Assembly (NCBI GenBank): GCA_000226015.1
Contig: JH154806.1
Span: 178,876 to 231,540, forward strand
Length of the DNA stretch: 52,665 bases
Origin: Mnemiopsis leidyi
Lineage: Eukaryota; Ctenophora; Tentaculata; Lobata; Bolinopsidae
Direction of reading: 5' to 3'
This document shows, one piece after another, positions 1 to 11,572 of the stretch. Both the position numbers and the translations under genes were made by a program. The stretch's first letter is position 1. Every line of letters begins with the position of its first letter. Below the pieces are notes generated by a model. The model was given only the letters and a program-made list of their open reading frames with translations. It did not search any database and was not told the DNA's origin.

Positions 1-420
1 CTTGTGTATATTGTCTGTAATCTCGTGCTCACTGTATTGTCACGTGTATATTGTGTGTAATCACGTGCTTACTGTATTGTCACGTGTATATTGTGTGTAA
101 TCACGTACTCACTGTATTGTCACGTGTATATTGTGTGTAATCTCGTGCTCACTGTATTGTCACGTGTATATTGTGTGTAATCACGTGCTTACTGTATTGT
201 CACGTGTATATTGTGTGTAATCACGTGCTCACTGTATTGTCACGTGTATATTGTGTGTAATCACGTGCTCACTGTATTGTCACGTGTATATTGTGTGTAA
301 TCACGTGCTCACTGTATTGTCACGTGTATATTGTGTGTAATCACGTGCTCACTGTATTGTCACGTGTATATTGTATGTAATCACGTGCTCACTGTATTGG
401 TATTGTCACGTGTATTTCGT
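1..420. repeat. 40-bp tandem satellite with paired CACGTG
   Basis: About ten head-to-tail copies of a 40-bp unit, cut by the left window edge and degenerating at about 400-420. Most units hold two CACGTG palindromes, 21 and 19 bp apart in alternation, so the unit itself looks like a diverged dimer of a 20-bp module. Copies differ by only one to three bases. No coding frame is supported. Confidence 0.95.
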
Positions 421-1851
421 CTGTCGTCCAAAAAACGACCGAGTGTCTTTATCGACTGACCTAACTTTCTAAAATTCCTGACACTTAGTATTCATTATTG
501 TATTCTTGATGTGTTGACGGATTCACTGGTAAAAGTTTTTATGACTTGAAAACAAGTGTTTGGGGACATTTGTTTTCAAAATTAAACATGGATTACAAAT
601 ACTTTGGTCTGATTATTACACTTAAACATTTCAATAGATATATTAAATTCCAAACAATCCATTTATTATATAGACAACAAAAAACTCTCTAGCCGCAAGT
701 TGTCACGACTTCTACCTCACGAAGAAAAGGTAACTGTTTTGCTCATGCTGTGCTAATATGTATATTCTCTCTATATTTCAGACTGAGGAATTATAGTTAG
801 TCAAGACTCGAGAGCAATATTTAAATAGTCTCAAATGGTAGGGCTCGGTTTGAGCAAAGTCAGGGTTAAAGCTGACACGGGGCACTGTATGGGCTGGCAA
901 GGTTTAGAGTTTTTTTAGTTCTTTAGTTCCATGTCTTTAGTTCCATGTTCCACCGGCTCGAAATAAGAGCTATGCGGGTGATAACAGATAGGAGGATCAG
1001 AGGCGGCGGGAAAGTTGACACCACTATAAGAAAAAAGTGTAAAAAAGGAGGTGGGACAAGATTATTAACGGCGACAATGAACAACTGGCCTTACTCGTTG
1101 TACACATTGCAGGCTTGTCCGCTGTGGCTAAATGGATCGACGTCGGCGTTTTACTTAAATGACATAGACCAGATTAATATAGTGGCTTCAGACAATTAGT
1201 TGTAATATTCCTTCCTGCAGCAGACATTAAAACAGGCAGTCTTCCCGGTTTTGGCGATCCTTGTACCTGGGGTCCGAAAGTTTCGAAGGTGTATGTGCAC
1301 TCCTTAGAAAATGGATATACGACCAGAAAAAGGCCGTTTTAGAAAGACCCACTCTGTTAAGGTGCGCCTGTATGACGGCTCCTTCGAAGAATACTGAAAC
1401 AAATCCCTCAAAGGCCCTGTACACTGTACAGTGTACAGTTATAAAGTATAATGAAGTCAGCCTGGCGAATTCCCATTCTTCTATTCTTTGTGAATTATTT
1501 CTTTGATATTGAACCACATTGTTTTAAAGTTATACGGGTCTTTCCAAAAGGTAGCGTGCGAACTTTTCCTTTAGGTTTCTTCTTGGATGTATGTGGTGAC
1601 AAAGAAACCTAACGACTTGACGAATGCTACCAAGTACGGGTGCTAAGGGATATAACGTAACACTCCTCTTTTTAAAGCTTCATTTCTGTACCCTGTAGAC
1701 GCGGAAAAGTATTTATTCCATGCGGTCCCAAATATGTTGTACCGGGTTTCTGATATCGGGATCCTGCTCACGTTTTAAAGCCGATTTTTGAAAAGAAAAA
1801 CAATCTGATCAAGCTCAAGCTCTTTCCAAGTTCTGCATGTACTGAATACCG
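421..1851. other. intergenic, no gene recognised
   Basis: AT-rich unique sequence. Short open frames near 945-1199 and 1227-1517 lack domains, splice context or composition bias and are treated as chance. A short inverted repeat (ttaggtttctt and aagaaacctaa) sits at about 1572-1613. Confidence 0.5.
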
Positions 1852-1859
1852 TGCTAGTG

Positions 1860-2261
1860 CAGGGGCAAAAGTTTGTCACGGTGGGTGCGGAATCGCGACA
1901 TCTGGCGTTAACCGCGACAAATCGCGATATTTGGCATTTGCCGCGACAGATCGCGATTATCTTATTTTTCCGCGATAAGTCGCGATTTTCACTATTTTCC
2001 GCGTCAGACCGCGATTTCATTCACTCTTAGCAGTCAAATTCCAGGGAGTCCTGCGTTCCGAAGACGACTTGACCAGTCGTTATAAAAGTTGACCAGTCGT
2101 TACAAAAGTTGACCAGTCGTTACAAAAGTTGACCAGTCGTTACAAAAGTTGACCAGTCATTACAAAAGTTGACCAGCGACAAGGCCGCGATTTTTGGCAT
2201 TTTGGCTTGTCGCGGCACCGCGATTTTTGGCCTTAAAAACCGCGACAAATTTTTGCCCCTG
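1860..2261. mobile_element. hAT-type MITE (402 bp)
   Basis: Non-autonomous DNA transposon. Ends are inverted repeats starting CAGGGGCAAAA; the left CAGGGGCAAAAGTTTGTCAC matches the reverse complement of the right end except for two or three bases. The element is flanked by a perfect 8-bp direct repeat TGCTAGTG (1852-1859 and 2262-2269). An 8-bp duplication with CAGGG termini is the hallmark of the hAT superfamily. The interior has many cgcga/tcgcg motifs next to both ends and a 20-bp tandem array, and no transposase frame. Confidence 0.93.
2069..2176. repeat. 20-bp tandem repeat inside the MITE
   Basis: About 5.5 copies of the unit gttgaccagtcgttacaaaa, nearly identical, lying wholly inside the hAT-type MITE. 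It probably expanded after or during the element's mobilisation. Confidence 0.9.
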
Positions 2262-2269
2262 TGCTAGTG

Positions 2270-3347
2270 TGATAAAATCAAGAACATATCAATACAAGGA
2301 ATATTATCGATACGAGATAAAATCGATACTCAAATATTCCGCAAGTACTTCTACTATACCTCACTATCCTTCTGAGTATATTTCTACTATACCCTATTTC
2401 TCAATATGAAAGAGAATAATATTTTCAGGGAGGGGCCACAAGTTGTTTCCATCAAAAATTAAAATAGATGGTTTAAATTGGTCAGTTGGCAGTGTGGATG
2501 CAGGATTGTTGTCTAAAATTGCATAAATGCAGACAGTTTTCGGGATATATTTTCGTCTTGCTGTCAAGTTTTAATGGTTTGAAAACTGCTGCCTCGTTTG
2601 TTTCAAGGCAGATCTTATCTCTTAAGTACTTACTGCTCAATTACCGACGGACGGCCAAAAATATTCCCATTTTCACACTGCGTTTGACCTAAGTGAGATT
2701 AGATACGGCCATAAAATATGGAGTAACACTATCGTGTGGAAGGTAATATTTGGCACTCTTTTCTGGACAGCCCTTTCTCTGATAGTTCTACTTCAGTTCA
2801 CCGGTAGTCATTTGTCAGGTGATCATGTTAAGCCAATAATTTTTTGTATGATTATAGAATTATGAATATTAAGAAGCATGAATTGAACATACAAAATTAA
2901 TAATTTCAAATCATTAGTCACGAAATACTACGCAATTGCGAACACAACAACCAAACCTGCATACAATTTAGTTCAAAGCATGACGCATGTAAAATTGATT
3001 TTCCACTTTAACAGCACGGATTTATCAATCCAACCGTTTTGACTAATCCATATTGTTTTCTGCGTCCAAATATAAATATCAAGCTGGAGCAGCATCTGCC
3101 CGAGTTGAGAACTATTGCCTTCAGAATCTTAAATTGTTCTTGTTACGAGTAGTCCTCCAGAAATTAACTATTAAATGTATTGAAGTCTAGCGAATAAGCC
3201 TGCCTTGTTCTATAAAACTGCAAGTTCATTAGTACCTTTAGTACCTTTGTTGCTTCGTGTACTTTTCGTCTTCGTCATCTCTCCTGAAATTTGCTAAGTT
3301 ACATATACTTTTCTCCATCTTGATTTATCCAGATTAAGTTTTCCTAT
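2270..3347. other. intergenic, no gene recognised
   Basis: AT-rich sequence between the MITE and the 3' end of the first GPCR. I see no domain-bearing frame, RNA gene or repeat family here. Confidence 0.45.
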
Positions 3348-4355
3348 TTAGAATTCTGCGCTATAAGTTTTTAACCGATTTGAACAATTCTTACCAGTAC
3401 CATTATCATTAAAGGAATGAACTCTTCTGACGAATCGACAACATCGATGAGCTCTTGACAAGACAAACTCCCTAAAGCTAGCCACGGTCAGGCAGTATAT
3501 ATAGAAGTTACTGATTGTGTTTATGAACGGAAAAGAAATCGCCACCCTGTAAAAATGTTTGAATAAAAAACTTTCGCTCTTATCTTCAACTTTTGAGAAG
3601 GATTCCAAGACGCGGTAGGTAACTAAAGGAAGTACAGATATGAAGTAAAATGAGGCTGTGGCTACAGTAGTCATTGTTCCTTGCCATTTTAAGTTACCAC
3701 GACTTCTCCGGGCGACTTTTTTAGCCTCAACAAGGATGTAAACCGTGGTTGCCACAACCAAACAAGCTGGAATGAATATCAGCAAGACTGCAAGAGTAGG
3801 TTTTAACCAGTAAAACGTTGGTGACGCATCAAAATCAGCGAAATTGCACTGGTATCCTCTGTATGAAAAGTAAATGGCTTGCTTATCTGACAACAAGAGC
3901 ACACTCGGAAACGCTAAGGCCCCCAGCCAACTAGCTACACATAAGGAATGTGTTGTTTTCATGGCGATCCTTCCAAACCTCAGAGGATACTTTATGAGGA
4001 ACATCTTGCTGGTGGTCATTGTGCAGATGAGAAGCAAGCTGGCTAGGATGAAGAAGTATCTAGCGTAGGTAGTTGCTCTGCACATAAAGTTGCCGAACAC
4101 CCATTCTTCGGTGGCGATGGAGATAATCTTCGGTAATACATCTGTCATAACAACCATCAAGTCACAAAACGCTATGTGTTGGATAATCACGACAATGGTC
4201 CTGTGCAGCTTGATGGATCTGTACTTCAAAGAAGCTATGAGGATTGTCGTGTCCCCTATCAAAGATGAAACTGCGACAAAGATAAGGAAACCTTCCCATG
4301 TGTACTTTGAAACATCGCTTTTTATTCGTAAGCAGTTCTGTTTCCAAACTCTCCT
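3348..4355 (-). CDS. class A-like GPCR, start unresolved
   Basis: Seven hydrophobic segments in one exon with rhodopsin-family landmarks: TM2 HIAFCDLM (Asp 2.50), Cys at the top of TM3 (NFMCRA), Trp in TM4 (ASWLG), an ECL2 Cys (YQCNF), Pro in TM5 (FIPACL) and TM6 (SVLP), and TM7 ISNFYIY. Key motifs are altered: the DRY position reads SKM (TTSKMFLIKYPLRF) and NPxxY reads NFYIY. The frame is open back to a TAA at 4356-4358 but has no ATG ahead of TM1. In another frame an ATG at 4364-4366 begins a short peptide with an NRT glycosylation site. Either an upstream exon supplies the start, or one base is missing in gene or assembly. Ligand unknown. Confidence 0.8.
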   Translation of the reverse strand, partial: RRVWKQNCLRIKSDVSKYTWEGFLIFVAVSSLIGDTTILIASLKYRSIKLHRTIVVIIQHIAFCDLMVVMTDVLPKIISIATEEWVFGNFMCRATTYARYFFILASLLLICTMTTSKMFLIKYPLRFGRIAMKTTHSLCVASWLGALAFPSVLLLSDKQAIYFSYRGYQCNFADFDASPTFYWLKPTLAVLLIFIPACLVVATTVYILVEAKKVARRSRGNLKWQGTMTTVATASFYFISVLPLVTYRVLESFSKVEDKSESFLFKHFYRVAISFPFINTISNFYIYCLTVASFREFVLSRAHRCCRFVRRVHSFNDNGTGKNCSNRLKTYSAEF

Positions 4356-4366
4356 TTATGTTTCAT

Positions 4367-5651
4367 CACTCAAAATAGCCTCGAAATGGAAGGCTTCGAA
4401 TCTTTGTATGATTTTGTCCCACTAGCTGAAAATGAAATGCGACTTTTAAGGCATTGTAACATCTTCAGTGTAACGTTACATGTTATATATGTATTGTTTT
4501 TTGCCATAATTCGATTGACATTAAATAATTCGACAAAAAGCTGCTAGACCATTATTATTTTTATAATGGTCGTGTTACGGGTGAAACATGACTGATGTTT
4601 GGTCATAATGTTCTTGCAAATTTTAAAGAATCAAAATCCAAAGTGAAAAAATAAGCTTCGAAACAATATCTGTTATGCATTTCGAAGCTACCGGAGTTCA
4701 AGAAGCCAGCTGGCTATACAATTTTAACTATTATATACTATTACGAGTGAAAATAGAAATCCTAATCTGTTTCAAGCTAGTGTAGAATATTTAGCGGATT
4801 CCATAAAAATATCAAGTTGAGTTGATAGGTATATTTATCTATAAAAAAATTGTGACTTTATTCAGATGCTGAAATGCGTGCTCTATTTATGGCAAGACGG
4901 TATTCATCTGACTGTCCAATATTACAGAATTGAGCGCTAATTTTTTCGGCTAGAAGTACATGTTTGCTATTTTATCCTGAGTCAATTCTCAGTATTAAAC
5001 AAATCATTGGACTTTTTAAAGGATCGTTGCTCAGGCAGCTGTTACTTTAAGCTAACGACTAGTCATGGTAGCAAGGATAAACAAAGGTTGTGCGTGGTGT
5101 TTCATGTGTTTAAATCGCTTGAGTTGCACTTTCTTGCTACAGTTGTGGCAAAAAATAGAGACATGAATAATACAAATTGGCAAAGTAATATAATTGTCAC
5201 TCGGTTAACATTTCACAACGCTCGGCTCAGTCTAACGGACAGTCATTACTACTTCGAAAACATTTTAAGCTAAAACATAAGTTAAGTTAAGTATGATTCT
5301 ACGTAAAGAGACTGAATAAACCATAAGTTATCATTCTGATGAATATGCTGTTCCGTACGGGAGTGTATCCTTACAAGGACCTTTTCATCACCTGTCGACG
5401 TTTATATTTAACATTCAGCCCTGGCCCATATTTCTCTTATACTTCAAGATTGGAGCTTGGAAAATTATCCTTCCAATTATTGGATTCTCGGCGATATCAA
5501 AGGCGTATTCTGTACATCCTGCGAATCTATTGAAGCACAGCTGTATAGTCCTCTAAACTTGACAGACGTAGTTGCGTTGATGATCGAATTACGATCTCGT
5601 TAGATGGTCTCCAGTATTACAACTTGTTTCTAAACAAAAATGTTGTCAAAT
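4367..5651. other. intergenic, no gene recognised
   Basis: AT-rich. A perfect 9-bp-arm hairpin (gaccattat / ataatggtc) lies near 4547-4572. Open frames at 5007-5273 and 5339-5533 show no recognisable domain. Confidence 0.4.
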
Positions 5652-5843
5652 CTATATAGTAACTGTAAATGTCAGACTGATCCCCAGAACGCATAGTATT
5701 GTCCTATGTAGTTTCAAGGTGGAGGAGCTGACCGAGAGCACTGCACCAAACGCCGCCGTCATAAAGATCGGCGTGGCGGCGGAGTGCATATCAAATACGG
5801 AGGCGGGTGATAAGGATGCACCTCCAATATACCTAACTCATCT
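5652..5843 (-). pseudogene. GPCR TM1-TM2 remnant
   Basis: A minus-strand frame of about 63 codons ends at a TAG (5652-5654). It holds a hydrophobic stretch (PIFMTAAFGAVLSVSS) followed by TLKLHRTILCVLG. The nearby intact receptor has IKLHRTIVVIIQ at the same place after TM1. The match is short but sits in the right order. No Asp 2.50, TM3 or later segments follow. I infer a decayed paralogue of the receptor at 3348-4355. Confidence 0.35.
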
Positions 5844-6535
5844 ATATACTGTAACGAGTGAAAATAAAAATCCTAATAACTTATCCGATACGTTCTCTCT
5901 AGCTAGGGTAGTTGTCCGTGTTGTTGACTGAAAAATGCTTAAATGAAGGTTGATTAGTTGATACGATTATTTGAGTGGAGAAATCGAGAAAAGGAACCTT
6001 AAAATTAATCTAATGATCATGTTACATGACTTTGGCTGACTATTATATGACTATAGTACTTATCCAACTGAATTTACTCTTCTAGTCGAACCGTAGGCGT
6101 CTTTGCATTTCTCGTGAAATATGTCAGTGAGCAGAACTTTTCAATTTGAAGTTCCAAGAAAGAAAGTCGATATGTAACGTACATGTAACATAACACCGCC
6201 CTGATCTTAATCATTCAAGTAGAGGCAGCTCACGGCTCTGCTCAGACTCCTGTGTCCATAGTGCGCGGTTATTTGTTTGTTTCATATTTTATACTTCTAA
6301 GATCAACGCTGACGTATCGCTTAATCGTCCGAGGCATTGAATGAAGTCTGCACCAATATTTATAATATTAATTTTGTTTTTTCCCCCTTTTCGCGATTTA
6401 TGTCGGGCGACATTACCTAAAATTGACGGACAATACTTCAGCCAAGTTTATTTAAAGTGTTGTAAACTTGTAAAAACCAACTAATGTTACCAGGGTAAGA
6501 TCAAAGTGATGAATGATTACATAATGACTTAATCT

Positions 6536-8230
6536 ATGGCTTCAAAAATCTCAGTTCCCTCGGATTTCGGGATAGAAAACCTAGACAACCCAGGGGTCTG
6601 TGACGTCACCTTGTACCTCCAAGAAAACCAGCTGCTCAGAGTAAGCTCGACTGTTTTGTCTTACAATGGTTCAGAATTTCGTCGTCTTTTCGCCGATCTT
6701 CTCCTTAGGTCTCTCCAAATGGACGATTTTCCGGTGGTAGTCGTTCGATCATTCGTCGAAGCCATGTATTGTGGATCTATCAATGTGACAAGATCACATT
6801 TTAGGGATGTTCACAAAATGTCACATATTTTTGGCGTTGAATGGATTTTGAAAAGATGTGACGATTTCTTTGAGAACTTCTGTGAAAACTTACAAGAAGG
6901 GTCGTATGAAGACTTTCTCTATGCAGTTGGTGAGGCTGTGTACGCAGAACAGTTTACAAAAAGGGTTAAATTGAGAGCGATAGTTATAACTTGCTGTGCA
7001 AAGTTTAGTGCGTCTCAAAGAAATGAGTTTCTAAAGAGGTATCTTGAAAATTATGTGAATCTAACAGATCTCCAGCTGAGGCTCATGTGCGACATAGAAA
7101 ATAGTGGGACACTCGCTGCCGACCCCATTATCGCACTGCTTTTGTTAGACAAACTGAGCTCTCCCGATGCCGTCATGGACTGTAAGTCTATGTTCCTTAT
7201 TCGCTCACTGGACTTGGAAACATACTGCTCTTCCCAGAACGAACAAAAACGCTCTGTGTTCCAATCGATATTTGAAGTAGTTGTCAAAGTAGATGGTTGT
7301 TCAATCGACGATCTCCAATACTTACTTAGGTTGCACCAAAAATCTTTCAGCCTTTACGTGAATGAAGTCGATTTATCGGTAAACAAAGCCCTGATTGCTC
7401 CTAATCTATTTAGATCTTGGGAACCTTATATGCATGATACGCCTGGACTTGACGCATTGATAAATGGGTTATTGAATTCTCCTTCAGTGTGCAGCTTATA
7501 CATGCTCATTGAGGGCATTGTTGTTGGATTTCTGTCAAGGCCCTATGATTTTAATGAGGATAGTGGCAAGGAATTAATCCAAAGAGTAGCCGCAACAATG
7601 ATAGAGCGTCACTGGACCGAACTACCTGGTAACTTCTTAAAGTCTCTTCCATACTCCGGCAACAGAAATATTTCAAAACTTTGTGAAATCCTGCGCTTAT
7701 CAGACTTAGTTATTGACAGAAGTAGCATGGCTCATAGTGCCGTGTGTGTGGCTGTATCGGACAGCACACCGACAATGTGGGACTTTCTCACCATTCCAAA
7801 TACCTACAACTTTCATTTTGAAGCGGTGGAATTCAAAAAGGGCACTGTATTATCATCTCCCCCATTTCAAGTTACGGTTATTCCAGTTGAAGTTGATGAA
7901 GCGGACGAAGCACGTTTCGACATACAGCTGAAGTTCGAGGGTATTTCCCATACACATTTGCACAAAGAAGGTACTCCACTTTCCGGATCCATTCACCTCG
8001 TGCTTGAGGAGTGGTGTACGTTCGCTGATCAAGAGTGGATGAACATCGGGCTGCTGTCTTGGTACGGCAGGCCCAGGTATACCCATGTGAAGAAAAACGC
8101 TTATATTCTTTTCAGCGGAGCGGGGTTTTTCAACCCAACATATCGTGCAAAGATGTCACGTCCAGTCAGACTTGTTGCCTACTACACTGTTCCGTTTCGT
8201 ACACAGGAGTGTCTATTACTAGAATACTAG
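6536..8230 (+). CDS. BTB/POZ-domain protein (564 aa)
   Basis: Single-exon gene. Residues about 20-95 form a BTB fold: CDVTLYLQ, a short basic and hydrophobic strand, SEFRRLF, then VVRSFVEAMYCGSI, the usual tail of the domain. A helical region that could be a BACK domain follows (about 100-220), then a long C-terminal part (about 380-564) with beta-like sequence of unknown class. BTB proteins often dimerise and may act as Cullin-3 adaptors; neither is shown here. The ATG at 6536 is the first in frame; a TGA and TAA lie just upstream. The lack of introns contrasts with most neighbours and could reflect retrocopying or simple lineage loss. Confidence 0.8.
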   Translation: MASKISVPSDFGIENLDNPGVCDVTLYLQENQLLRVSSTVLSYNGSEFRRLFADLLLRSLQMDDFPVVVVRSFVEAMYCGSINVTRSHFRDVHKMSHIFGVEWILKRCDDFFENFCENLQEGSYEDFLYAVGEAVYAEQFTKRVKLRAIVITCCAKFSASQRNEFLKRYLENYVNLTDLQLRLMCDIENSGTLAADPIIALLLLDKLSSPDAVMDCKSMFLIRSLDLETYCSSQNEQKRSVFQSIFEVVVKVDGCSIDDLQYLLRLHQKSFSLYVNEVDLSVNKALIAPNLFRSWEPYMHDTPGLDALINGLLNSPSVCSLYMLIEGIVVGFLSRPYDFNEDSGKELIQRVAATMIERHWTELPGNFLKSLPYSGNRNISKLCEILRLSDLVIDRSSMAHSAVCVAVSDSTPTMWDFLTIPNTYNFHFEAVEFKKGTVLSSPPFQVTVIPVEVDEADEARFDIQLKFEGISHTHLHKEGTPLSGSIHLVLEEWCTFADQEWMNIGLLSWYGRPRYTHVKKNAYILFSGAGFFNPTYRAKMSRPVRLVAYYTVPFRTQECLLLEY

Positions 8231-8763
8231 AGTCACCAAAGTCGATGAACGAAAAGTCCGAGAAAAGCCGACACCATTTTCCCGCGATTTGACGTCGCAA
8301 AATTACAGCTGTTTGACTTCTTTTTTAAAAAGAAGTCCATCACTATTCCTGATTTTTGTGTCTTTTTCTGATTGAAGGATTCATTTTTTATTTTCATAAT
8401 TAGGATTTGAACTGACAATTTTGTAAAACATAGTCCCCTGTATTCTATTACTCAACTTTAATTGTACAATTTAGATAGGTGCACATTCATGCAGAATTTG
8501 TAGATATAGTACTAGAAAAATTTACTAGAAATGAGATAGTGGTAACGAGAAAAGTTTGTGGTGTTTTTGAAAATAAGAATAAGCAAGCAGAAACAAAGAA
8601 AAGAACGGTTTTATGTTAAAATTCTTCACCTACATAAATGCTTATGATAATGTCTCATAATAGAGGTACTGAGGCAATGCAACATAAACCGGCAACAAAT
8701 TATGTAAGTTCAGACTCATGATATTTTTGCACAACAAAATATACAACAAGAATCTGTTCCCTC
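8231..8763. other. intergenic, convergent 3' ends
   Basis: AT-rich spacer between the BTB gene (+) and the six-exon GPCR (-). A small hairpin (acttctttttt / aaaaagaagt) lies near 8318-8337. No gene recognised. Confidence 0.45.
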
Positions 8764-11572
8764 TCAGCTGCACCTCATCGAAGTCTCACTGTTGTGATCT
8801 CTGATCATGATGTTCCGAGTCTGAGCTTTGGGTCTGAAGCTGCTCTTCCTAAGGAGTGACAGGTGGTGGTGGAAGTCAGGGACCGTGAAAAGGAAGATGA
8901 GTGGGTTCAGGGCGGAGTGAACGTACCAGAGCACGTGAAATGTCATGCCCAGTTCGTAGGGAATCGTTGTTATAACTCCTGGGGTTGAGGTCACTGTCAT
9001 TGAGTTTTGTGTAGACTACGGGTGCTGCGAATTTCTGATTTTTAAAGTTGTTTTAGTACTTATTCAGTGCAAACTAAATAACCGGATAATTTATTGAGTT
9101 CAACGGTGTTTTTGTTATTTTTTCCTTAACTTGAGTGCTAGGCATAGTTTGAACCATTTGAAAACTACCGATCAGATTCATTTATTGGGTGTCCTGATGA
9201 CGGCGTAGTAACACAGGAATTTATTTTGTAATTCAGAATTGCCTAACCATCTTACCTGCATACATGAGCAGACCGAGGCAGACCACTGGAAAGTTGAAGA
9301 TAAGAACCAGGGCTACGATGCCAAATATGGACATAGAGAGCTTCATTCCCTTCGGCATGTGTTTCTTCCTCTTGGTTTTGTTGACTTGAACTGCCGAGGT
9401 TTTGTCGTCTACTGATGTCACAATTACCTCTGCTGGAGAAGTAGGCTAATGATTCTTCATGAGCAGCAAGTATTGGATATAAGTTGTTATTTGTCCTTCT
9501 TTACTACTAACGATATTCGCCTGACATGTACTTGATTTGTACTTCAGGCGGTTAGTCTAGTGAGGATACCGCAGCCTACTGATAATACTCGGAGGTGAGA
9601 CTATGCTTAATGCTCACTCAGTCAATCGACACTCGCTCTAACAACACTTGCCCGCGCAAGCTTAAGTCGCTTGTTACAAGCTTAACTCGCTTGTTACAAG
9701 CTTAACTCGATTGTAACAAGCTTCACTCGCTTGTCACAAGCTTTACTCGCTTGTAACAATCTATACTCGATTGTAACAAGCTATAACAAGCTACTCGATT
9801 GTAACAAGTTAAATAATCGCTTGTTACAAGCTATAATTACTTGTAACATGCAAGCTTTTCACAAGCTTTAATCGCTTGTGTGAAGCTATACTTACTGGTT
9901 ACGTTAGCAGACTTGAACCGGCTGCTGTTGACGACTTGCCAGCCTACGTAGAAGATGTTTCCGTAACAGTAGAAAGTACAGATGATAGGAGGAAAGAAAG
10001 CGACCAGGGAGAAGATAAGGAACCACTGCGGAGCAAAGTAGCCCTCGATTTTAAGACCACAAGAAAATGTTGCAGGGCTGTACCTGAAAGTTAGCTTTTG
10101 TAGAAAATTCTGGTTTCAAGAACAATGTTTTCTCTTGCGCCGTAAATCCTTCCTACAGTTCTATGGGTCATATCAATAAGCAAGGTTTACCACTGACTCG
10201 TGAAAAGTTGTACTCACTTGTATGTAGCTATCCCTAAAACAGGAGGGCTAGAAAGCACCACGCTGACCGCCCACGCTATGGCAACCATCGCCTTGGTTAC
10301 GGTTTGGGTTACTCGCTTCCTGTACTCATTCGGTCGTGTTATGCGAATAAGCCTGGCGGTTTTGGGAAAATTAGAAATTTACAACTGTATCGCACACTTT
10401 ATGATATATGATGTAGATGGAGTATCTGATGGGTGAGAGTACAAGTCACTAAGTTTATTCCTCCTCACCGCTCAACGCTGATCATCATGATGAGATACAT
10501 GCTAGTCACCAACATTACGTTGTCCAGGAATGCAGATATGGTACAGAGCGGTGATCCAAACACCCAGTCATTGAAACTCATGGACACGCCAACTGCCGTC
10601 ATGCTGAGAAATCCCACCAGCATGTCTGAGGGATTTTGTGACTTGTCAGGATTGTGTACCAAGATAGCGTGTCTTGTCAGAATTGTGTACCATGATTTTG
10701 TGTCTTGTCAGAATTGTGTACCATGATTTTATGACTTGTAAGGATTGTGTACCAAGATAGCGTGTCTTGTCAGAATTGTGTAACATGATTTTGTGACTTG
10801 TCAGGATTGTGTACCATGATTTTGTGACTTGTCAGAATTGTGTACCATGATTTTGTGTCTTGTCAGAATTGTGTACCATGATTTTGTGACTTGTCTGAAT
10901 TGTGTACCACGATTTTTTGACTTGTAAGGATTGTGTACCAAGATAGTCGTGTCTTGTCAGAATTGTGTAACATGATTTTATGACTTGTAAGGATTGTGTA
11001 CCAAGATAGCGTGTCTTGTCAGAATTGTGTAACATGATTTTGTGACTTGTCAGGATTGTGTACCAAGATTTTGTGACTTGTCAGAATTGTGTGCCATGAT
11101 TTTGAGACTTGTCAGAATTGTGTACCATGATTTTATGACTTGTAAGGATTGTGTACCAAGATAGCGTGTCTTGTCAGAATTGTGTAACATGATTTTGTGA
11201 CTTGTCAGGATTGTGTACCATGATTTTGTGACTCGTCAGAATTGAGTACGCTCTGGCGGCAAGGCTAAGGACCTTTGAGGTTATTCATGTCAGCGAGTAA
11301 TATTATTTCCTATTCTAGTATTTGACATCGTAGGATAGAATTCGAAGTTATACAATTACAAGTTCCAAGATGCGTCGAGTTGAATCGAACAGGATTCAGA
11401 TACCTGCTACAGCAATGTTAGCAATTAGAAGGTTGGCGTTTTTCTTTAGAGCAGGTCGAGTCCAGTAAAGGAAGACGATGATGAAGTTGCCCAAGGTTGC
11501 CATGGTTGCCATTAGGAACATGACAACGCTCATGAAAAAGCGAATATCACTGGAGGGAGTCTTGCTTGTCAT
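8764..11572 (-). CDS. class A GPCR, six exons, 345 aa
   Basis: Exons, 5' to 3': 11572-11404, 10625-10469, 10352-10218, 10083-9896, 9429-9256, 8978-8764. All joins keep phase and the total is 1038 nt. Landmarks: TM1 GNFIIV, TM2 ANIAVADML with Asp across the first junction, Cys in ECL1-TM3 (GSPLCTI), ISVERLIR in place of DRY, Trp in TM4 (IAWAV), ECL2 Cys (TFSCG), TM5 FFPPII, TM6 IFNFPVV instead of CWxP, TM7 ALNPLIF. The ATG at 11570-11572 gives a short N-terminus with no signal peptide. Tail of about 40 residues. Introns 1 and 4 hold minisatellites. Ligand unknown; peptide or amine receptors are possible. Confidence 0.88.
9655..9890. repeat. 20-bp minisatellite in GPCR intron
   Basis: About eleven degenerate copies of a unit like gcttaactcgcttgttacaa. 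It fills half of the 466-bp intron between GPCR exons 4 and 5 and starts within a few bases of the exon 4 donor (gtaagt at 9895-9890). Confidence 0.9.
10629..11250. repeat. 31-bp minisatellite in GPCR intron 1
   Basis: About twenty copies of a 31-bp unit (gtgtaccatgattttgtgac followed by ttgtcagaatt), with recurrent variants such as accaagatagcg. It makes up most of the 778-bp first intron and runs up to the exon 2 acceptor (AG at 10627-10626). Confidence 0.93.

Noticed and set aside
1..420. CRISPR-like regular array
   Set aside because: The whole 40-bp unit repeats with no unique spacers, and the window is eukaryotic.
945..1517. Small open frames on both strands
   Set aside because: No domain, splice context or codon bias; they overlap each other on opposite strands.
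9876..10094. Plus-strand open frame
   Set aside because: It is the antisense of the GPCR TM5 exon, whose splice sites and motifs are clear on the minus strand.
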